From the NCBI RefSeq assembly GCF_947500985.1, contig NZ_CANMTX010000003.1, forward strand, positions 124,001 to 188,000: a stretch of DNA of 64,000 nucleotides, given 5' to 3'. The translations under genes and the position numbers were made by a program. Below are positions 16,938 to 26,800 of the stretch, piece by piece. Source of the stretch: an uncultured Maribacter sp. (lineage in GTDB: Bacteria; Bacteroidota; Bacteroidia; Flavobacteriales; Flavobacteriaceae). Position 1 is the first letter of the stretch; the number at the start of each line of letters is the position of its first letter. The notes below the pieces were generated by a model. It was not told the DNA's origin, did not search any database, and saw only the letters and a list, made by a program, of their open reading frames with translations.

Positions 16938-17768
16938 ATGAAGTTAAAAGAAATTCCTGTATCAATTTACAATTCGGTTAAACTTTTAGCCCTTTCGTCT
17001 AAAAGCATGATAACAGAGGGTAAGAAGGAAATACCGATAATTATTTCTTTAACCTCTATTCCCTCAAGGCTAGGCACACTTCATTTAACCATAAGAAGTC
17101 TCTTAAACCAAGATACGCGACCAAAACAAATAGTTTTATGGTTACATCATTCTTTAAAAAATGAAATTCCCAAAAAACTAACTTCTTTAGAAAGTGATTT
17201 ATTTGAAATCATGTATTCTGATTTAACTTGTTCTCATAGAAAGCTCATTCATAGCTTAGAATTGTTCCCCAATGATATTATTATCACTTGTGATGATGAT
17301 ATGATTTATAGAAAAAACTGGCTTCGATTATTGTTTAAAGAACATCAAGTGCATCCAAATAAAATCATAGCTAACCAGACCAGATATATTACCTATAACA
17401 ATGATGGTGAATTACAATCTTATAGAGGTTGGGTTTATTCTAAACGGTCAAAATTTAATACAGCTGCTGTAATACCTATTGGTGCCGAGGGGGTTTTATA
17501 TCCACCAAAATCTCTTTCAGAAAAAGTAACTGATTCAACATTATTTTTAAAATTGGCACCGAAAGCAGATGATTTATGGTTTAAGGCTATGGCACTTATG
17601 GCAGGAACAAATGCTGTACAGGCAAAGAATAAGGCAAAAACACCAATTCCTATCATAGGTTCTCAAAAGCAGTCCCTGAAAAAATCAAATATTAGCGGTG
17701 ACAAGAATAAAACACAATGGTTGTCGATAACCAAATATTTCAATATTTCACCAGATACCTTTTTATAA
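16938..17768 (+). CDS. Putative glycosyltransferase with DDD motif
   Basis: This 276-residue protein looks like a GT-A glycosyltransferase: PIIISLTSIPSRLGTLHLTI (33-52), RSLLNQDTRPKQIVLWL (53-69), and a metal-binding DDD at 119-121 in IITCDDDMIYRKNWL. A later APKADDLWFKAMALM segment (about 207-221) resembles the catalytic acidic patch of related enzymes. It is not a standard family 2 sequence; I recognise the fold pattern but not a named family. The ATG at 16938 has an A-rich leader. The gene is followed after 16 bases by tsaC. A surface-polysaccharide role is inferred from the neighbouring transferases. Confidence 0.72.
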   Translation: MKLKEIPVSIYNSVKLLALSSKSMITEGKKEIPIIISLTSIPSRLGTLHLTIRSLLNQDTRPKQIVLWLHHSLKNEIPKKLTSLESDLFEIMYSDLTCSHRKLIHSLELFPNDIIITCDDDMIYRKNWLRLLFKEHQVHPNKIIANQTRYITYNNDGELQSYRGWVYSKRSKFNTAAVIPIGAEGVLYPPKSLSEKVTDSTLFLKLAPKADDLWFKAMALMAGTNAVQAKNKAKTPIPIIGSQKQSLKKSNISGDKNKTQWLSITKYFNISPDTFL

Positions 17769-17784
17769 TACCAGTTAAATAGAC

Positions 17785-18345
17785 ATGACAGAAGAAATCA
17801 ACAAATGCATAGAAGTTCTTGAAAATGGCGGACTCATACTCTACCCTACCGATACGGTTTGGGGAATTGGCTGTGATGCAACCAATGAAGAAGCTGTTAA
17901 AAAGGTATATAAACTTAAACAACGAGATGACAGCAAAGCTTTAATATGTTTAGTCGCCAATGATGCCATGCTTGAAAAACATGTCGAAGAAGTACCTGAG
18001 CTTGCTTATGACCTTATAGATCTTTCTACAAAACCTACTACCATTATTTATGATAAACCTCGTGGGATAGCTAAAAACCTCATTGCAGAAGATAATACAT
18101 TAGCCATAAGGGTAGCATCAGATAAGTTTTGTACCTACCTTATAGGTAAGTTCAAAAAGCCAATTGTTTCTACCTCCGCAAATATTTCTGGGGTCAACAC
18201 ACCTAAATCTTTTCAAAATATAGATGAAGCTATTTTAAAAGGTGTGGACTATGTGGTAAATTTGCATCGTGAGAAACAGAATAGCTCCGCCTCATCTATT
18301 ATTAGACTTTCTAATAATAATACGGTGAAGATTATTCGAGAATAA
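17785..18345 (+). CDS. tsaC: L-threonylcarbamoyladenylate synthase (Sua5/YrdC family)
   Basis: This 186-residue YrdC-domain protein makes threonylcarbamoyl-AMP from threonine, bicarbonate and ATP, the first step of the universal t6A37 tRNA modification. Motifs: [18 protein letters not shown] (15-32), [14 protein letters not shown] (39-52) with the substrate-binding Lys and Arg residues, and [11 protein letters not shown] (about 132-142). It is the short form without the C-terminal Sua5 domain. It is followed after 4 bases by the CCA-type nucleotidyltransferase, another tRNA gene, so the pair is probably co-transcribed. Confidence 0.92.
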   Translation: MTEEINKCIEVLENGGLILYPTDTVWGIGCDATNEEAVKKVYKLKQRDDSKALICLVANDAMLEKHVEEVPELAYDLIDLSTKPTTIIYDKPRGIAKNLIAEDNTLAIRVASDKFCTYLIGKFKKPIVSTSANISGVNTPKSFQNIDEAILKGVDYVVNLHREKQNSSASSIIRLSNNNTVKIIRE

Positions 18346-18349
18346 GAAC

Positions 18350-19774
18350 ATGCAAGAGAGCTATACAGACGCTTTAAACAACCCAATTTTCGAGATTATT
18401 TCAGATGCTGCAGAAGAGCTTTCTGTAGACTGTTATGTAATTGGAGGTTTTGTAAGAGATTATTTTTTAAAACGTAACATACCTAAAGATATAGATGTCG
18501 TTGCCATTGGCAGCGGTATTAAACTTGCCGAAAAAGTTGCTTCTAAATTAGAAGGCAAACCTCAAGTATCGGTTTTTAAGAATTTTGGTACTGCCATGAT
18601 CAAAAGTCATGGCATAGAGCTTGAATTTGTTGGCGCACGTAAAGAAAGTTATCAGCGCGATAGTCGCAAACCTATCGTAGAAGATGGCACTTTAGAAGAT
18701 GATCAAAAAAGACGCGATTTCACTATAAACGCTTTGGCGCTTTCATTGAACAAATCGAATTACGGAGCCCTTCTTGACCCTTTTAGCGGTATAGCCGATT
18801 TAGAGAACAAGATTATAAAAACTCCCTTAGAACCTGGCATTACCTATTCAGATGACCCTTTACGTATGATGCGGGCCATTCGTTTTGCTACCCAATTAGA
18901 TTTTCAAATAGCTCTCCCCTCTTTACAATCTATTACCGAAAATAAAGACCGTCTAAAAATTGTTTCTAATGAGCGAATATTAGATGAACTTCATAAAATT
19001 ATTTTGTGTAAAAAGCCTTCTTTAGGTTTTTCATTACTACATAAAACAGAATTACTAGAACTAATTCTACCAGAACTTACCGCATTACAAGGCATAGAAG
19101 AAATTGAAGGTCAAAAACATAAAGACAACTTTTGGCATACTTTAGAGGTAGTCGATAATATATCTGAAGCTACAGATGATCTTTGGTTACGCTGGGCTGC
19201 TTTGTTACATGATATAGGTAAAGCACCGACCAAAAGATTCCATAAAAAAATTGGATGGACATTTCACGGACATGAATTTGTAGGATCAAAGATGGTCTTT
19301 AAATTATTTAAACGTTTACGTATGCCATTGAACGAGAAAATGAAATTCGTTCAGAAGATGGTTTTAATGAGTTCAAGACCTATTATACTATCTGAAGATT
19401 ATGTAACAGATTCAGCCGTGCGTAGGTTGGTTTTTGATGCCGGTGATAATGTAGAAGACTTAATGACTTTATGCGAAGCGGATATCACAACTAAAAATCC
19501 GAAGAAGCAACGTAAATACCATCAAAACTTTAAAGTTGTTCGCCAAAAGATTGAAGAAGTAGAAGCTCGCGATCATGTTAGAAACTTTCAACCACCTATT
19601 AGTGGAGAAGAAATAATGGAAACTTTTTCATTAAAACCTTCGAAGGAAATCGGAATTATAAAAGAAGCGATTAAAGAAGCAATTTTAGAGGGAGAAATTC
19701 CAAATGAATATAAAGCGGCACAAGATTTTATGTATCTTAAAGGTGCTGAATTAGGTCTACAGAGTACAAAATAG
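18350..19774 (+). CDS. cca: CCA-adding tRNA nucleotidyltransferase / poly(A) polymerase family with HD domain
   Basis: This 474-residue class II nucleotidyltransferase has the NT motif IGGFVRD (31-37) and catalytic DID (Asp47, Asp49). [11 protein letters not shown] follows as the base-recognition neck, then [15 protein letters not shown]. The C-terminal half carries an HD phosphohydrolase domain with LLHDIGKAP (His287-Asp288). It should build or repair the 3' CCA end of tRNAs; HD fusions of this kind are common in Bacteroidota. It starts 4 bases after tsaC. Separate CC- and A-adding enzymes exist in some bacteria, so CCA rather than one of these is the likely but not certain activity. Confidence 0.9.
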   Translation: MQESYTDALNNPIFEIISDAAEELSVDCYVIGGFVRDYFLKRNIPKDIDVVAIGSGIKLAEKVASKLEGKPQVSVFKNFGTAMIKSHGIELEFVGARKESYQRDSRKPIVEDGTLEDDQKRRDFTINALALSLNKSNYGALLDPFSGIADLENKIIKTPLEPGITYSDDPLRMMRAIRFATQLDFQIALPSLQSITENKDRLKIVSNERILDELHKIILCKKPSLGFSLLHKTELLELILPELTALQGIEEIEGQKHKDNFWHTLEVVDNISEATDDLWLRWAALLHDIGKAPTKRFHKKIGWTFHGHEFVGSKMVFKLFKRLRMPLNEKMKFVQKMVLMSSRPIILSEDYVTDSAVRRLVFDAGDNVEDLMTLCEADITTKNPKKQRKYHQNFKVVRQKIEEVEARDHVRNFQPPISGEEIMETFSLKPSKEIGIIKEAIKEAILEGEIPNEYKAAQDFMYLKGAELGLQSTK

Positions 19775-19788
19775 AATGGATATTATTT

Positions 19789-20823
19789 ATGGATATTACA
19801 TTTAGAAAAATTGCCAAAACATCATTGGTATTAGTTTATTTAGTGATTGTCGCAGGTGCCGTAGTTAGAATGACAGGTAGCGGAATGGGTTGCCCAGATT
19901 GGCCCAAATGTTTTGGTTACTATATACCACCAACAGAAGTAACCGAGATACAATGGCAACCAGATAGATTATTTGAAAAAGGTCAAGTAATTATTTATCG
20001 TGAAACCTTACAGGTTTCTAAAGAATCATTTACTACAAAAGATTCTTTCAATTCCGCAAATTGGGAAGCGTATACCAAACATGACTACGCAGAGTTTAAC
20101 CCATGGCACACGTGGATTGAATATATAAATAGACTTTTTGGTGCCTTAGCGGGTCTTGCCACCCTGTTGCTAGCCATAATGTCTATTAAATTTTGGAAGA
20201 AGAAAAAGCGCATACCCATACTATCATGGTTAGTCGTTGTTGGCATGGTATTTCAAGCTTGGCTAGGCGCCACGGTTGTATACTCCGTTTTAGAGCCCGC
20301 AAAAATTACAGTTCATATGCTTATGGCATTGGTAATCGTAGCGATATTACTTTATGTTATCTATTTAGCTAATGAAGAGAATAAACGTATTAAATATGAT
20401 AAATTAGTATTGAATATCAGTATTGTAGCAATAGTATTGACACTTGTTCAAATTGCTATGGGGACCCAGGTACGACAATTTATAGACGAGCAAATAGACA
20501 TTTTCGGTTACAATGCAAGAGATCATTGGTTGAGAAACCCTGAACTCCTATTTTATATTCACCGTTCATTTTCTATTATTGTCATAGTAGTAAATGCTTT
20601 CTTAGCATACAGAATTACGAAATTAGATTTAGGACACTTTAAAATTTACTGGGTCTTGTTTTTACTGGTAGTTGAAGTATTTACGGGTATTGCCATGAAC
20701 TATTTAGATTTCCCTTTTGCTAGCCAGCCGCTGCATCTTGTATTGGCCTCTATTCTATTCGGAGTTCAATTCTATATACTTTTAGATGCATTAATACCTA
20801 GAAAAGACTCGAAAACTTCGTAA
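19789..20823 (+). CDS. ctaA: Heme A synthase (CtaA/Cox15)
   Basis: This 344-residue inner-membrane protein has eight predicted helices. It oxidises heme O to heme A for cytochrome aa3-type oxidase. Family marks: MTGSGMGCPDWPKCFG (28-43) with a Cys35/Cys41 pair, WHTWIEYINRLFG with His107 and the essential Glu111, and further heme-coordinating histidines at His176, His258 and His316. The periplasmic loop between helices 1 and 2 (about 45-105) is longer than in Bacillus, as is usual in this phylum. The gene starts 14 bases after cca. A 10-base direct repeat (ATGGATATTA) just upstream includes the start codon. Confidence 0.93.
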   Translation: MDITFRKIAKTSLVLVYLVIVAGAVVRMTGSGMGCPDWPKCFGYYIPPTEVTEIQWQPDRLFEKGQVIIYRETLQVSKESFTTKDSFNSANWEAYTKHDYAEFNPWHTWIEYINRLFGALAGLATLLLAIMSIKFWKKKKRIPILSWLVVVGMVFQAWLGATVVYSVLEPAKITVHMLMALVIVAILLYVIYLANEENKRIKYDKLVLNISIVAIVLTLVQIAMGTQVRQFIDEQIDIFGYNARDHWLRNPELLFYIHRSFSIIVIVVNAFLAYRITKLDLGHFKIYWVLFLLVVEVFTGIAMNYLDFPFASQPLHLVLASILFGVQFYILLDALIPRKDSKTS

Positions 20824-20828
20824 CTTTG
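20821..20828 (+). promoter_or_regulatory. Candidate -7 box for the PRiA4-ORF3-like gene
   Basis: TAACTTTG followed by GC fits the TAnnTTTG box well and overlaps the ctaA stop codon. It lies 21 bases before the next ATG, which has AAGG just upstream. This suggests an independent promoter for the following gene. Confidence 0.5.
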
Positions 20829-20849
20829 CCGACCCACAAAAATTAAGGT

Positions 20850-21347
20850 ATGATTTATAAAATTCGTGTAATTCTAGACGCTGAAGAAGATATTTTCAGA
20901 GATTTAGAGATTGAGTCCCATAATTCATTAGAAGAATTTCATAATGCCATTACTCAGGCATTTGGATTTTTAGGAAATGAAATGGCTTCTTTTTATACCT
21001 GTGATGAAGAGTGGAAACAAGACGAAGAGATTGCTCTTTTTGATATGAGCGAATCTGGGTCTGATGTACGGTTAATGAACGAAACCTTCTTAGAAGATAT
21101 CATGACCGAGAACAACCCAAAACTGATTTACGTATACGATTTCATGAACATGTGGACCTTTTTCGTTGAGCTTGCAGATATGCAAGAAAATGAAGATGGT
21201 CGCTCATACCCTAATGTACTTTTTACGTTTGGTGAGCTACCAGAAACTCCGCCAGAAAAGAACTTTGAAGCAGAGAACAGCGCTTTCGATTTTGATGATA
21301 CTTTTGAAAATTACGACGATTTAGATTTCGATGAAAATTGGAACTAA
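20850..21347 (+). CDS. Plasmid pRiA4b ORF-3-like protein
   Basis: This 165-residue protein is of the PRiA4_ORF3 domain family. It starts MIYKIRVILDAEEDIFRDLE, followed by SLEEFHNAITQAFGFLGNEM and MASFYTCDEEWKQDEEI, the usual pattern. The last 35 residues are highly acidic (FDFDDTFENYDDLDFDENWN). The family is often named after IS1096 or plasmid passengers, but chromosomal copies are common in Flavobacteriia. No transposase or terminal repeats lie around this one. The function is unknown. Its own promoter seems to overlap the ctaA stop. Confidence 0.8.
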   Translation: MIYKIRVILDAEEDIFRDLEIESHNSLEEFHNAITQAFGFLGNEMASFYTCDEEWKQDEEIALFDMSESGSDVRLMNETFLEDIMTENNPKLIYVYDFMNMWTFFVELADMQENEDGRSYPNVLFTFGELPETPPEKNFEAENSAFDFDDTFENYDDLDFDENWN

Positions 21348-21400
21348 ACTTCGAGCAAAAATACATTTTCGCTTACTAACCATTTAATTTAGAACATTTT

Positions 21401-22459
21401 ATGATTAACCTATATGCTACCCAAATTGAAAGTATTTCTATACATAGAGTTGGTAACAAAAATAAAAATGAAGGTGTTTTTCTTTCAGAAGAACCATTTA
21501 GACTTAACGATGAAACAACTGGTTTATTAAAAGAATATTTTTTTAAACCTTTTAGAGAAAAAGAAGAGAACTACTATAAACTCGCAAATGAGGTTGATGT
21601 AGAATTTAACGAGTTGTACAAAATTGTAAGTGAAGTTTTTGAAGACCCTTCAAAAGCACATTTAAATTCAAAAAAAGTAGCTTCATTATTATTTGAGCAA
21701 TCTAATCACCCTCATATTAAAAGTGGAGAAGTATATGTAGCTTTCCTTTCTGGATTACTTTTAGACAACAAAAAAGTTGATGCAATTGGAATTTTCAAGA
21801 GTGAGTTAAAACACGATTTTATCCAGTTCGAAGAAAAGAATAGCAATTTAGATATCGTTATTCAACAAGGAATTAATATCAATAAATTAGATAAGGGTTG
21901 TTTGATTTTCAATGTTGAAAAAGAAGAGGGTTATAAGGTACTTTCTGTAGATAGCAATAAGTACGACACGAAGTATTGGATAGAAAACTTTTTAGGTGTT
22001 GAACCACTTTCAGATGACAACTTCAAGACTAAAAACTACTTGAAATTTTGCCAAGACTTTGCTAAAGAGGTTGTTTTACCTGCCGAAGACAAACAACAAG
22101 AGGTTTTATTCATGAACCGTGCGGTAAACCATTTTGCAAAAAATGATTCTTTTGAAGAGTCTACTTTTTTAAACGAAGTAATGGAAAATCCGGAATTAAT
22201 ACCAGAATTCAAGCACTATAAAACAGAGAAAGGACCGAAGTTTAGTATTGAAGATGTTTCTACGTTCGACATTGCCAACAAGGCAGTATCAGATGCTCGT
22301 AAAAAAATAAAGAATGTCATTAATTTAGACACTAATATTCAAATAAAAATGGATTTTATCAACCCTGAATCTGCAGAGAAATTTGTAGAAAAAGGATGGG
22401 ATGAAGAAAGACAAATGTATTACTATTTGGTGTATTTTAACAAAGAACAAAAGAGCTAG
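21401..22459 (+). CDS. Nucleoid-associated protein (NdpA/YejK-like)
   Basis: This 352-residue cytoplasmic protein is of the 37-kDa nucleoid-associated family. Recognisable parts are IESISIHRVGNKNKNEGVFL near the N-terminus, SGEVYVAFLSGLLLDNKKVD with AIGIFKSE in the core, and MNRAVNHFAKNDSF with FKHYKTEKGPKF towards the end. Members associate with nucleoid DNA, but the biochemical role is unclear. It lies 53 bases after the PRiA4-ORF3-like gene, so one transcript may cover both. A very strong hairpin terminator follows at 22486-22535. Confidence 0.82.
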   Translation: MINLYATQIESISIHRVGNKNKNEGVFLSEEPFRLNDETTGLLKEYFFKPFREKEENYYKLANEVDVEFNELYKIVSEVFEDPSKAHLNSKKVASLLFEQSNHPHIKSGEVYVAFLSGLLLDNKKVDAIGIFKSELKHDFIQFEEKNSNLDIVIQQGININKLDKGCLIFNVEKEEGYKVLSVDSNKYDTKYWIENFLGVEPLSDDNFKTKNYLKFCQDFAKEVVLPAEDKQQEVLFMNRAVNHFAKNDSFEESTFLNEVMENPELIPEFKHYKTEKGPKFSIEDVSTFDIANKAVSDARKKIKNVINLDTNIQIKMDFINPESAEKFVEKGWDEERQMYYYLVYFNKEQKS

Positions 22460-22485
22460 TATTTCATATATTCACTGGTTATTAA

Positions 22486-22535
22486 TAAGCAAAAAGCCGA
22501 TTATTTTCTAATGAAAATAATCGGCTTTTTGCTTA
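22486..22535. terminator. Bidirectional intrinsic terminator with a 23-bp perfect stem
   Basis: Arms 22486-22508 and 22513-22535 are perfect complements over 23 bases around a 4-base loop. Inner A5 and T5 tracts (AAAAAGCCGA and its complement) let it end both the nucleoid-protein transcript and that of the convergent gene at 22556. Confidence 0.92.
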
Positions 22536-22555
22536 AAGGATTTTTTATTCAAACC

Positions 22556-23644
22556 CTAATTATTTACTTTAATATCTTGTTCTATGATCTGTTTTACACT
22601 AACATCTTCATAATTACGACGTACAAAATCTAATGCTAAATCTAATACTTCTCCCATTTTAGTACATGTTTGAAATTTCATATCCATAGTAAGAACTTCT
22701 ATTTCTTCTCTAAGCATTGCTATATTTTCTGGTGTAGAAATATCATCTATTTTACAGATAGCTCGTAATTTTTTAATTCTATTTCCTGAGCTTAAAATTC
22801 GTTTAGCGACCATAGAACGCTCTTCCAATTTATATTGATCAACAGAATCTCGTGTTAATTTACTACGCACCAACTCTACCATTTTATAATTTTCTTTAAA
22901 AAACTGAGGTCTATAGACTTTTAGTTTACCTTCAAAACATTGTTGGTCAAAATCGATTGCTCGAATTTTATAAACCACATGGTCAAAATCATGAGTGGGT
23001 ACAATGACATAGTTATATGAACGCATATCACCTAATAAACGAATCATACAACGTTCATTAAACTTTACAAATTCTTTAGCTAACTGTGCCTTTTCAGGCT
23101 CCGTGCATTTCGGCAGCATATCTTTAATAAACATATCCCCAGGTATACCGGCTATATGCTCCTCAATTAATGTATCCTTATAAACTAAAAAAGTCAAGTT
23201 ATAAGGCGACAGCATATGCTCTAATTCCAAACCATAAATACGTGATGCATCGGTCTTTTTAATATAAAAATAAGTGAAGTTGTCATTTAAAATATTTCGA
23301 ACCTTAATTCGAAAAGGTTTTGAATTACCAAATGTGCAAAAATCAACTGAATCGACATTTAAATATTTATGAATGTTATCTGTACCATCAGAGAGTAAAA
23401 TAGAATAGACTTTTTTCAAACTCTCATCTATTTCCATTCTTTCAAATTCAGAGTAAAATACCCTTATCCAAAGTGTATCTACATCATTATCATCATACAC
23501 CGCAACTGAGCCGGCAAAACGAAGAAGGTCATCATAAAATATAGGTATTTCTGTTTTACGGCTATAATTTTCCAAATAGCCATCTAAAGCCTCACTTACA
23601 GGGTAAGCAGGTTTTTTTTTAGACATTAATCGTTCTTCTGACAT
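22556..23644 (-). CDS. Conserved hypothetical protein with kinase-like motifs
   Basis: This 362-residue cytoplasmic protein has no signal or membrane segment. I do not recognise a named family, but the middle resembles an atypical kinase fold. TYFYIKK (124-130) could supply the ATP-binding lysine and GLELEHML (138-145) the helix-C glutamate. LIEEHIAGIPGD (159-170) could be the hinge, LLGDMRSYN (Asp206, Asn211) the catalytic loop, and RAIDFDQ (Asp231, Asp233) the metal-binding segment. The order and spacing match HipA, phosphoinositide-type or aminoglycoside-type kinases. The N-terminus (1-60) and C-terminus (260-362) are unassigned. It is transcribed away from the adhesin gene and ends at the 22486-22535 hairpin. 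The kinase idea is inference. Confidence 0.6.
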   Translation of the reverse strand: MSEERLMSKKKPAYPVSEALDGYLENYSRKTEIPIFYDDLLRFAGSVAVYDDNDVDTLWIRVFYSEFERMEIDESLKKVYSILLSDGTDNIHKYLNVDSVDFCTFGNSKPFRIKVRNILNDNFTYFYIKKTDASRIYGLELEHMLSPYNLTFLVYKDTLIEEHIAGIPGDMFIKDMLPKCTEPEKAQLAKEFVKFNERCMIRLLGDMRSYNYVIVPTHDFDHVVYKIRAIDFDQQCFEGKLKVYRPQFFKENYKMVELVRSKLTRDSVDQYKLEERSMVAKRILSSGNRIKKLRAICKIDDISTPENIAMLREEIEVLTMDMKFQTCTKMGEVLDLALDFVRRNYEDVSVKQIIEQDIKVNN

Positions 23645-23805
23645 GCTTCAAATTTACTTACAAATTAATCATTTCACTTCAATAATTTTTATCAAGCATA
23701 TAGAATTAACGCTTACAACAACATAAATAGCCAGTATACAACATTTTTTTAGCCAAGATCTAAAAACTCGCTTTATTTGTTTTATTACTACTTGAAACCA
23801 TACCG

Positions 23806-26800
23806 ATGATTACTAAGATTAACTCGAACATTAAATTCTTACTATTTTTTCTAATTGCATTAAGCTCCTTTTTAGGAACTGCACAATTGAGCGACCTTCA
23901 TTATTTACCACCAATGAAGCAAGGTCAAAATAATGCAGCTATACAGAACCAAGCCATTCATTTATCTACTCCAGAAACGACACCTTTCAACGTTTACGCG
24001 TATCAAGGTACTTCTAACACAATTGTACAGACGTTTACCATTGACAGACTTAACCCAGGTTTATGGACCCTGGCAAATGGGGATAACAATATTACCCTTG
24101 TAACTAATGCAAACACTGGTACGGTACTTACAAATAGTGGTTTGCGTTTCATTTCTGCAGGTGGAGAAAAATTTTATGTCAACTACAGAGGTAACTCTGG
24201 TTCTCAAGCTGCATCACTGACAGCAAAGGGTAGACAAGCAATGGGTACTAATTTCAAATGGGGAGGTGTGCCAAACAAAGGTAGCCACTCTTCAAAATCT
24301 AACACATTGGGTATTATGGCAACCGAAGACAACACAACAGTTGTTTTATCTGGATATGACCCCGGTTGTGAATTTAGAGTAGATAATGACAGAGCCGGTA
24401 TTACTGCCAATTCCCATACCATAACATTAAATGCTAATGAGTCTTTTGTTTATGAAACCTACATAGGTACATCGCCAACGCAAGCTCATGAAGATGGTTG
24501 GATAGGGGCTTCAATAGTGTCAACGAAAGATATCGTAATCAGTAATGGTTCTATGAACTTTGGTAGTCAAGATGGTCAAAGTCATAGAGATGCCGGTATA
24601 GATCAGCCAGTACCTATCAATAAATTAGGAAAAGATTACGTATTTATCAGAGGTAATGGTTCTTCTAGTGGACTTACAGAATTCCCATTGGTAATAGGTA
24701 CTGCAGACAATACTCAAATATTTGTAAATGGCAGTACCACGTCAATTGCTACCATTGATAATGGTGAATACTTTAAAATACCGAGCACCTATTATTCAAG
24801 CAATTCAGCAGGTGCGAATATGTTTGTACAGACTTCTAAAGATGTGTATGCCTATCAAAGTTTAGCTGGTGCAGCCGCAAATTACACTCAAGGTCTAAAC
24901 TTCGTAGCTCCGGTAAACTGTTTATTACCAGATGTAATGGACAATATACCGGATATTAGAAATATGGCCGGGACGGATGTTACCGGTGGATTAACGATTA
25001 TTGCTTCTGTAAATACCCCAGATGCCAATGTAAAGGTATATGAAAATGGTGTAGAGGTTTCTAAACCAGCTTCTGACCCAGTTGCTGGATCAGATGATTG
25101 GAAAACTTTCTACATTCCAAATTTAGATGGTGATATTAACGTGACATCAACCGGACCAATGGCTATTGGTTTTTTCGGGTTTAATGGTGCTCGTGGTGTT
25201 GCAGGTTATTTTTCTGGGTTTGATACTGTACCAGAAGTTGTACTACAAATTAATGGTGGTACTGTAGGAGAATGTTTTTCTGGGTCAAGTATTTTTGAAG
25301 CCTCAGATGATAATTTTGATGCCTACCAATGGTTTTTTGACGGTGTAGCCATACCTGGTGCTAATTCATATGATTATGCGGCAACCGTTGCTGGTGATTA
25401 CTTTGTAAGGGGTACAAAAGGACCCTGTACCTATGATTCCCAATCTATTCAGATTTTCTATTGTGAACCAGATGTTCAAATTGAAAAAACAGTTGATAAA
25501 TCTGAAATAATTGAAGGAGAAACTGCCACTTTTACCATAAGAGCAGAGAATTTATACTTTAACGATATAACCAATTTACAGGTTACGGATAATATTCCTG
25601 AAGGACTAACATTAGTACAAGCAACAACAATAACAGGAACATTCAATGGTAGTGTTTGGAATATTGGTACGCTAGCACCAGGTGAAGTAGCCTTTTTAAC
25701 TTTAGAAGTAACTGCAGATGAAATAGATACATTGCCTTTACTAAGCTTAACAAACACGGCTTATAATACACAAGATCAAGTTGATGCCAATGTTACGGAA
25801 GATAGTATCTCTGCACATATTTTGGTTCATAACGATTTTGACAATGATGGTGTAATCGATATTGTTGATTTAGATGATGACAATGACGGAATTTATGATG
25901 AAGATGAATGTGATACCTTATCAGTAAATATAAGTAATGGCGATTCCGTTACTAGTGAATTACTTAGCGTTAACAATTACTTAATTCTTGATATATACGA
26001 GTTAGATAATTCATTTACATTGGCTATTAATGGAAATGATGTTGCGGGCGAGATACAATTTGAAAATGGTGTAGCAGGGAATACAGCTCGTTATTTAGAT
26101 GGTACCATGCATGGCACCGATGGCAATCCAAGTGTTTGGACGATTAGTGGATCAATTGGTGATCCTATTCTGAGAGCTATTATAGATCAAAACGGAAATT
26201 TTGAATTATTTGCTAAAAGAACAACCAATAGCCCTTTGGAAGCAATGGTCTTGGACACCCCGGCAAATACTATATCATGGAATACATCTGGTACAAATAC
26301 AGTTACTATTGACCAATTCCAACAAGGACCTACCATTTTACGTGGTACCCTTCTAACAGCTGGTTGTGATACTGACGATGATGGTTACCCAGATTCTTTA
26401 GATTTGGATAGTGATGACGATGGTTGTAGCGATGCCAATGAATTTTATAAGGATGATACTACAGATGGCGGTGATGGTGGAGAATATGGAACAGGAGCTC
26501 CTGTTGTTGACCCAGCTGACGGTACCGTCAATGCAGCATCTTATACTCAAGTATTTGCTCCTGTAATAGTTTTGGGCAATACTTCAGAACTATTGGGTGG
26601 TACAGATATTAATGGTCAAGATGTAAATTTAGGAGACACCTATAATTACGTACTTCGTTTTCAAAATATAGGCGATGATGATGCCACCAATTTTACCATA
26701 AAAAACATTTTACCCAATAATGTCACTTTAGACAACATCAACATTGATGATGCTCCTGGGGTAACTAATAGTTATGATGCCAATACAAGAACTATTGATT

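Noticed and set aside
19776-19800. Duplicate ATGGATATTA near the ctaA start as an alternative start
   Set aside because: Translation from the first copy runs into a stop after nine codons, so only the second copy is usable.
20850-21347. PRiA4-ORF3-like gene as a sign of a mobile element
   Set aside because: No transposase, terminal inverted repeats or target duplications nearby; chromosomal copies are common in this family of bacteria.
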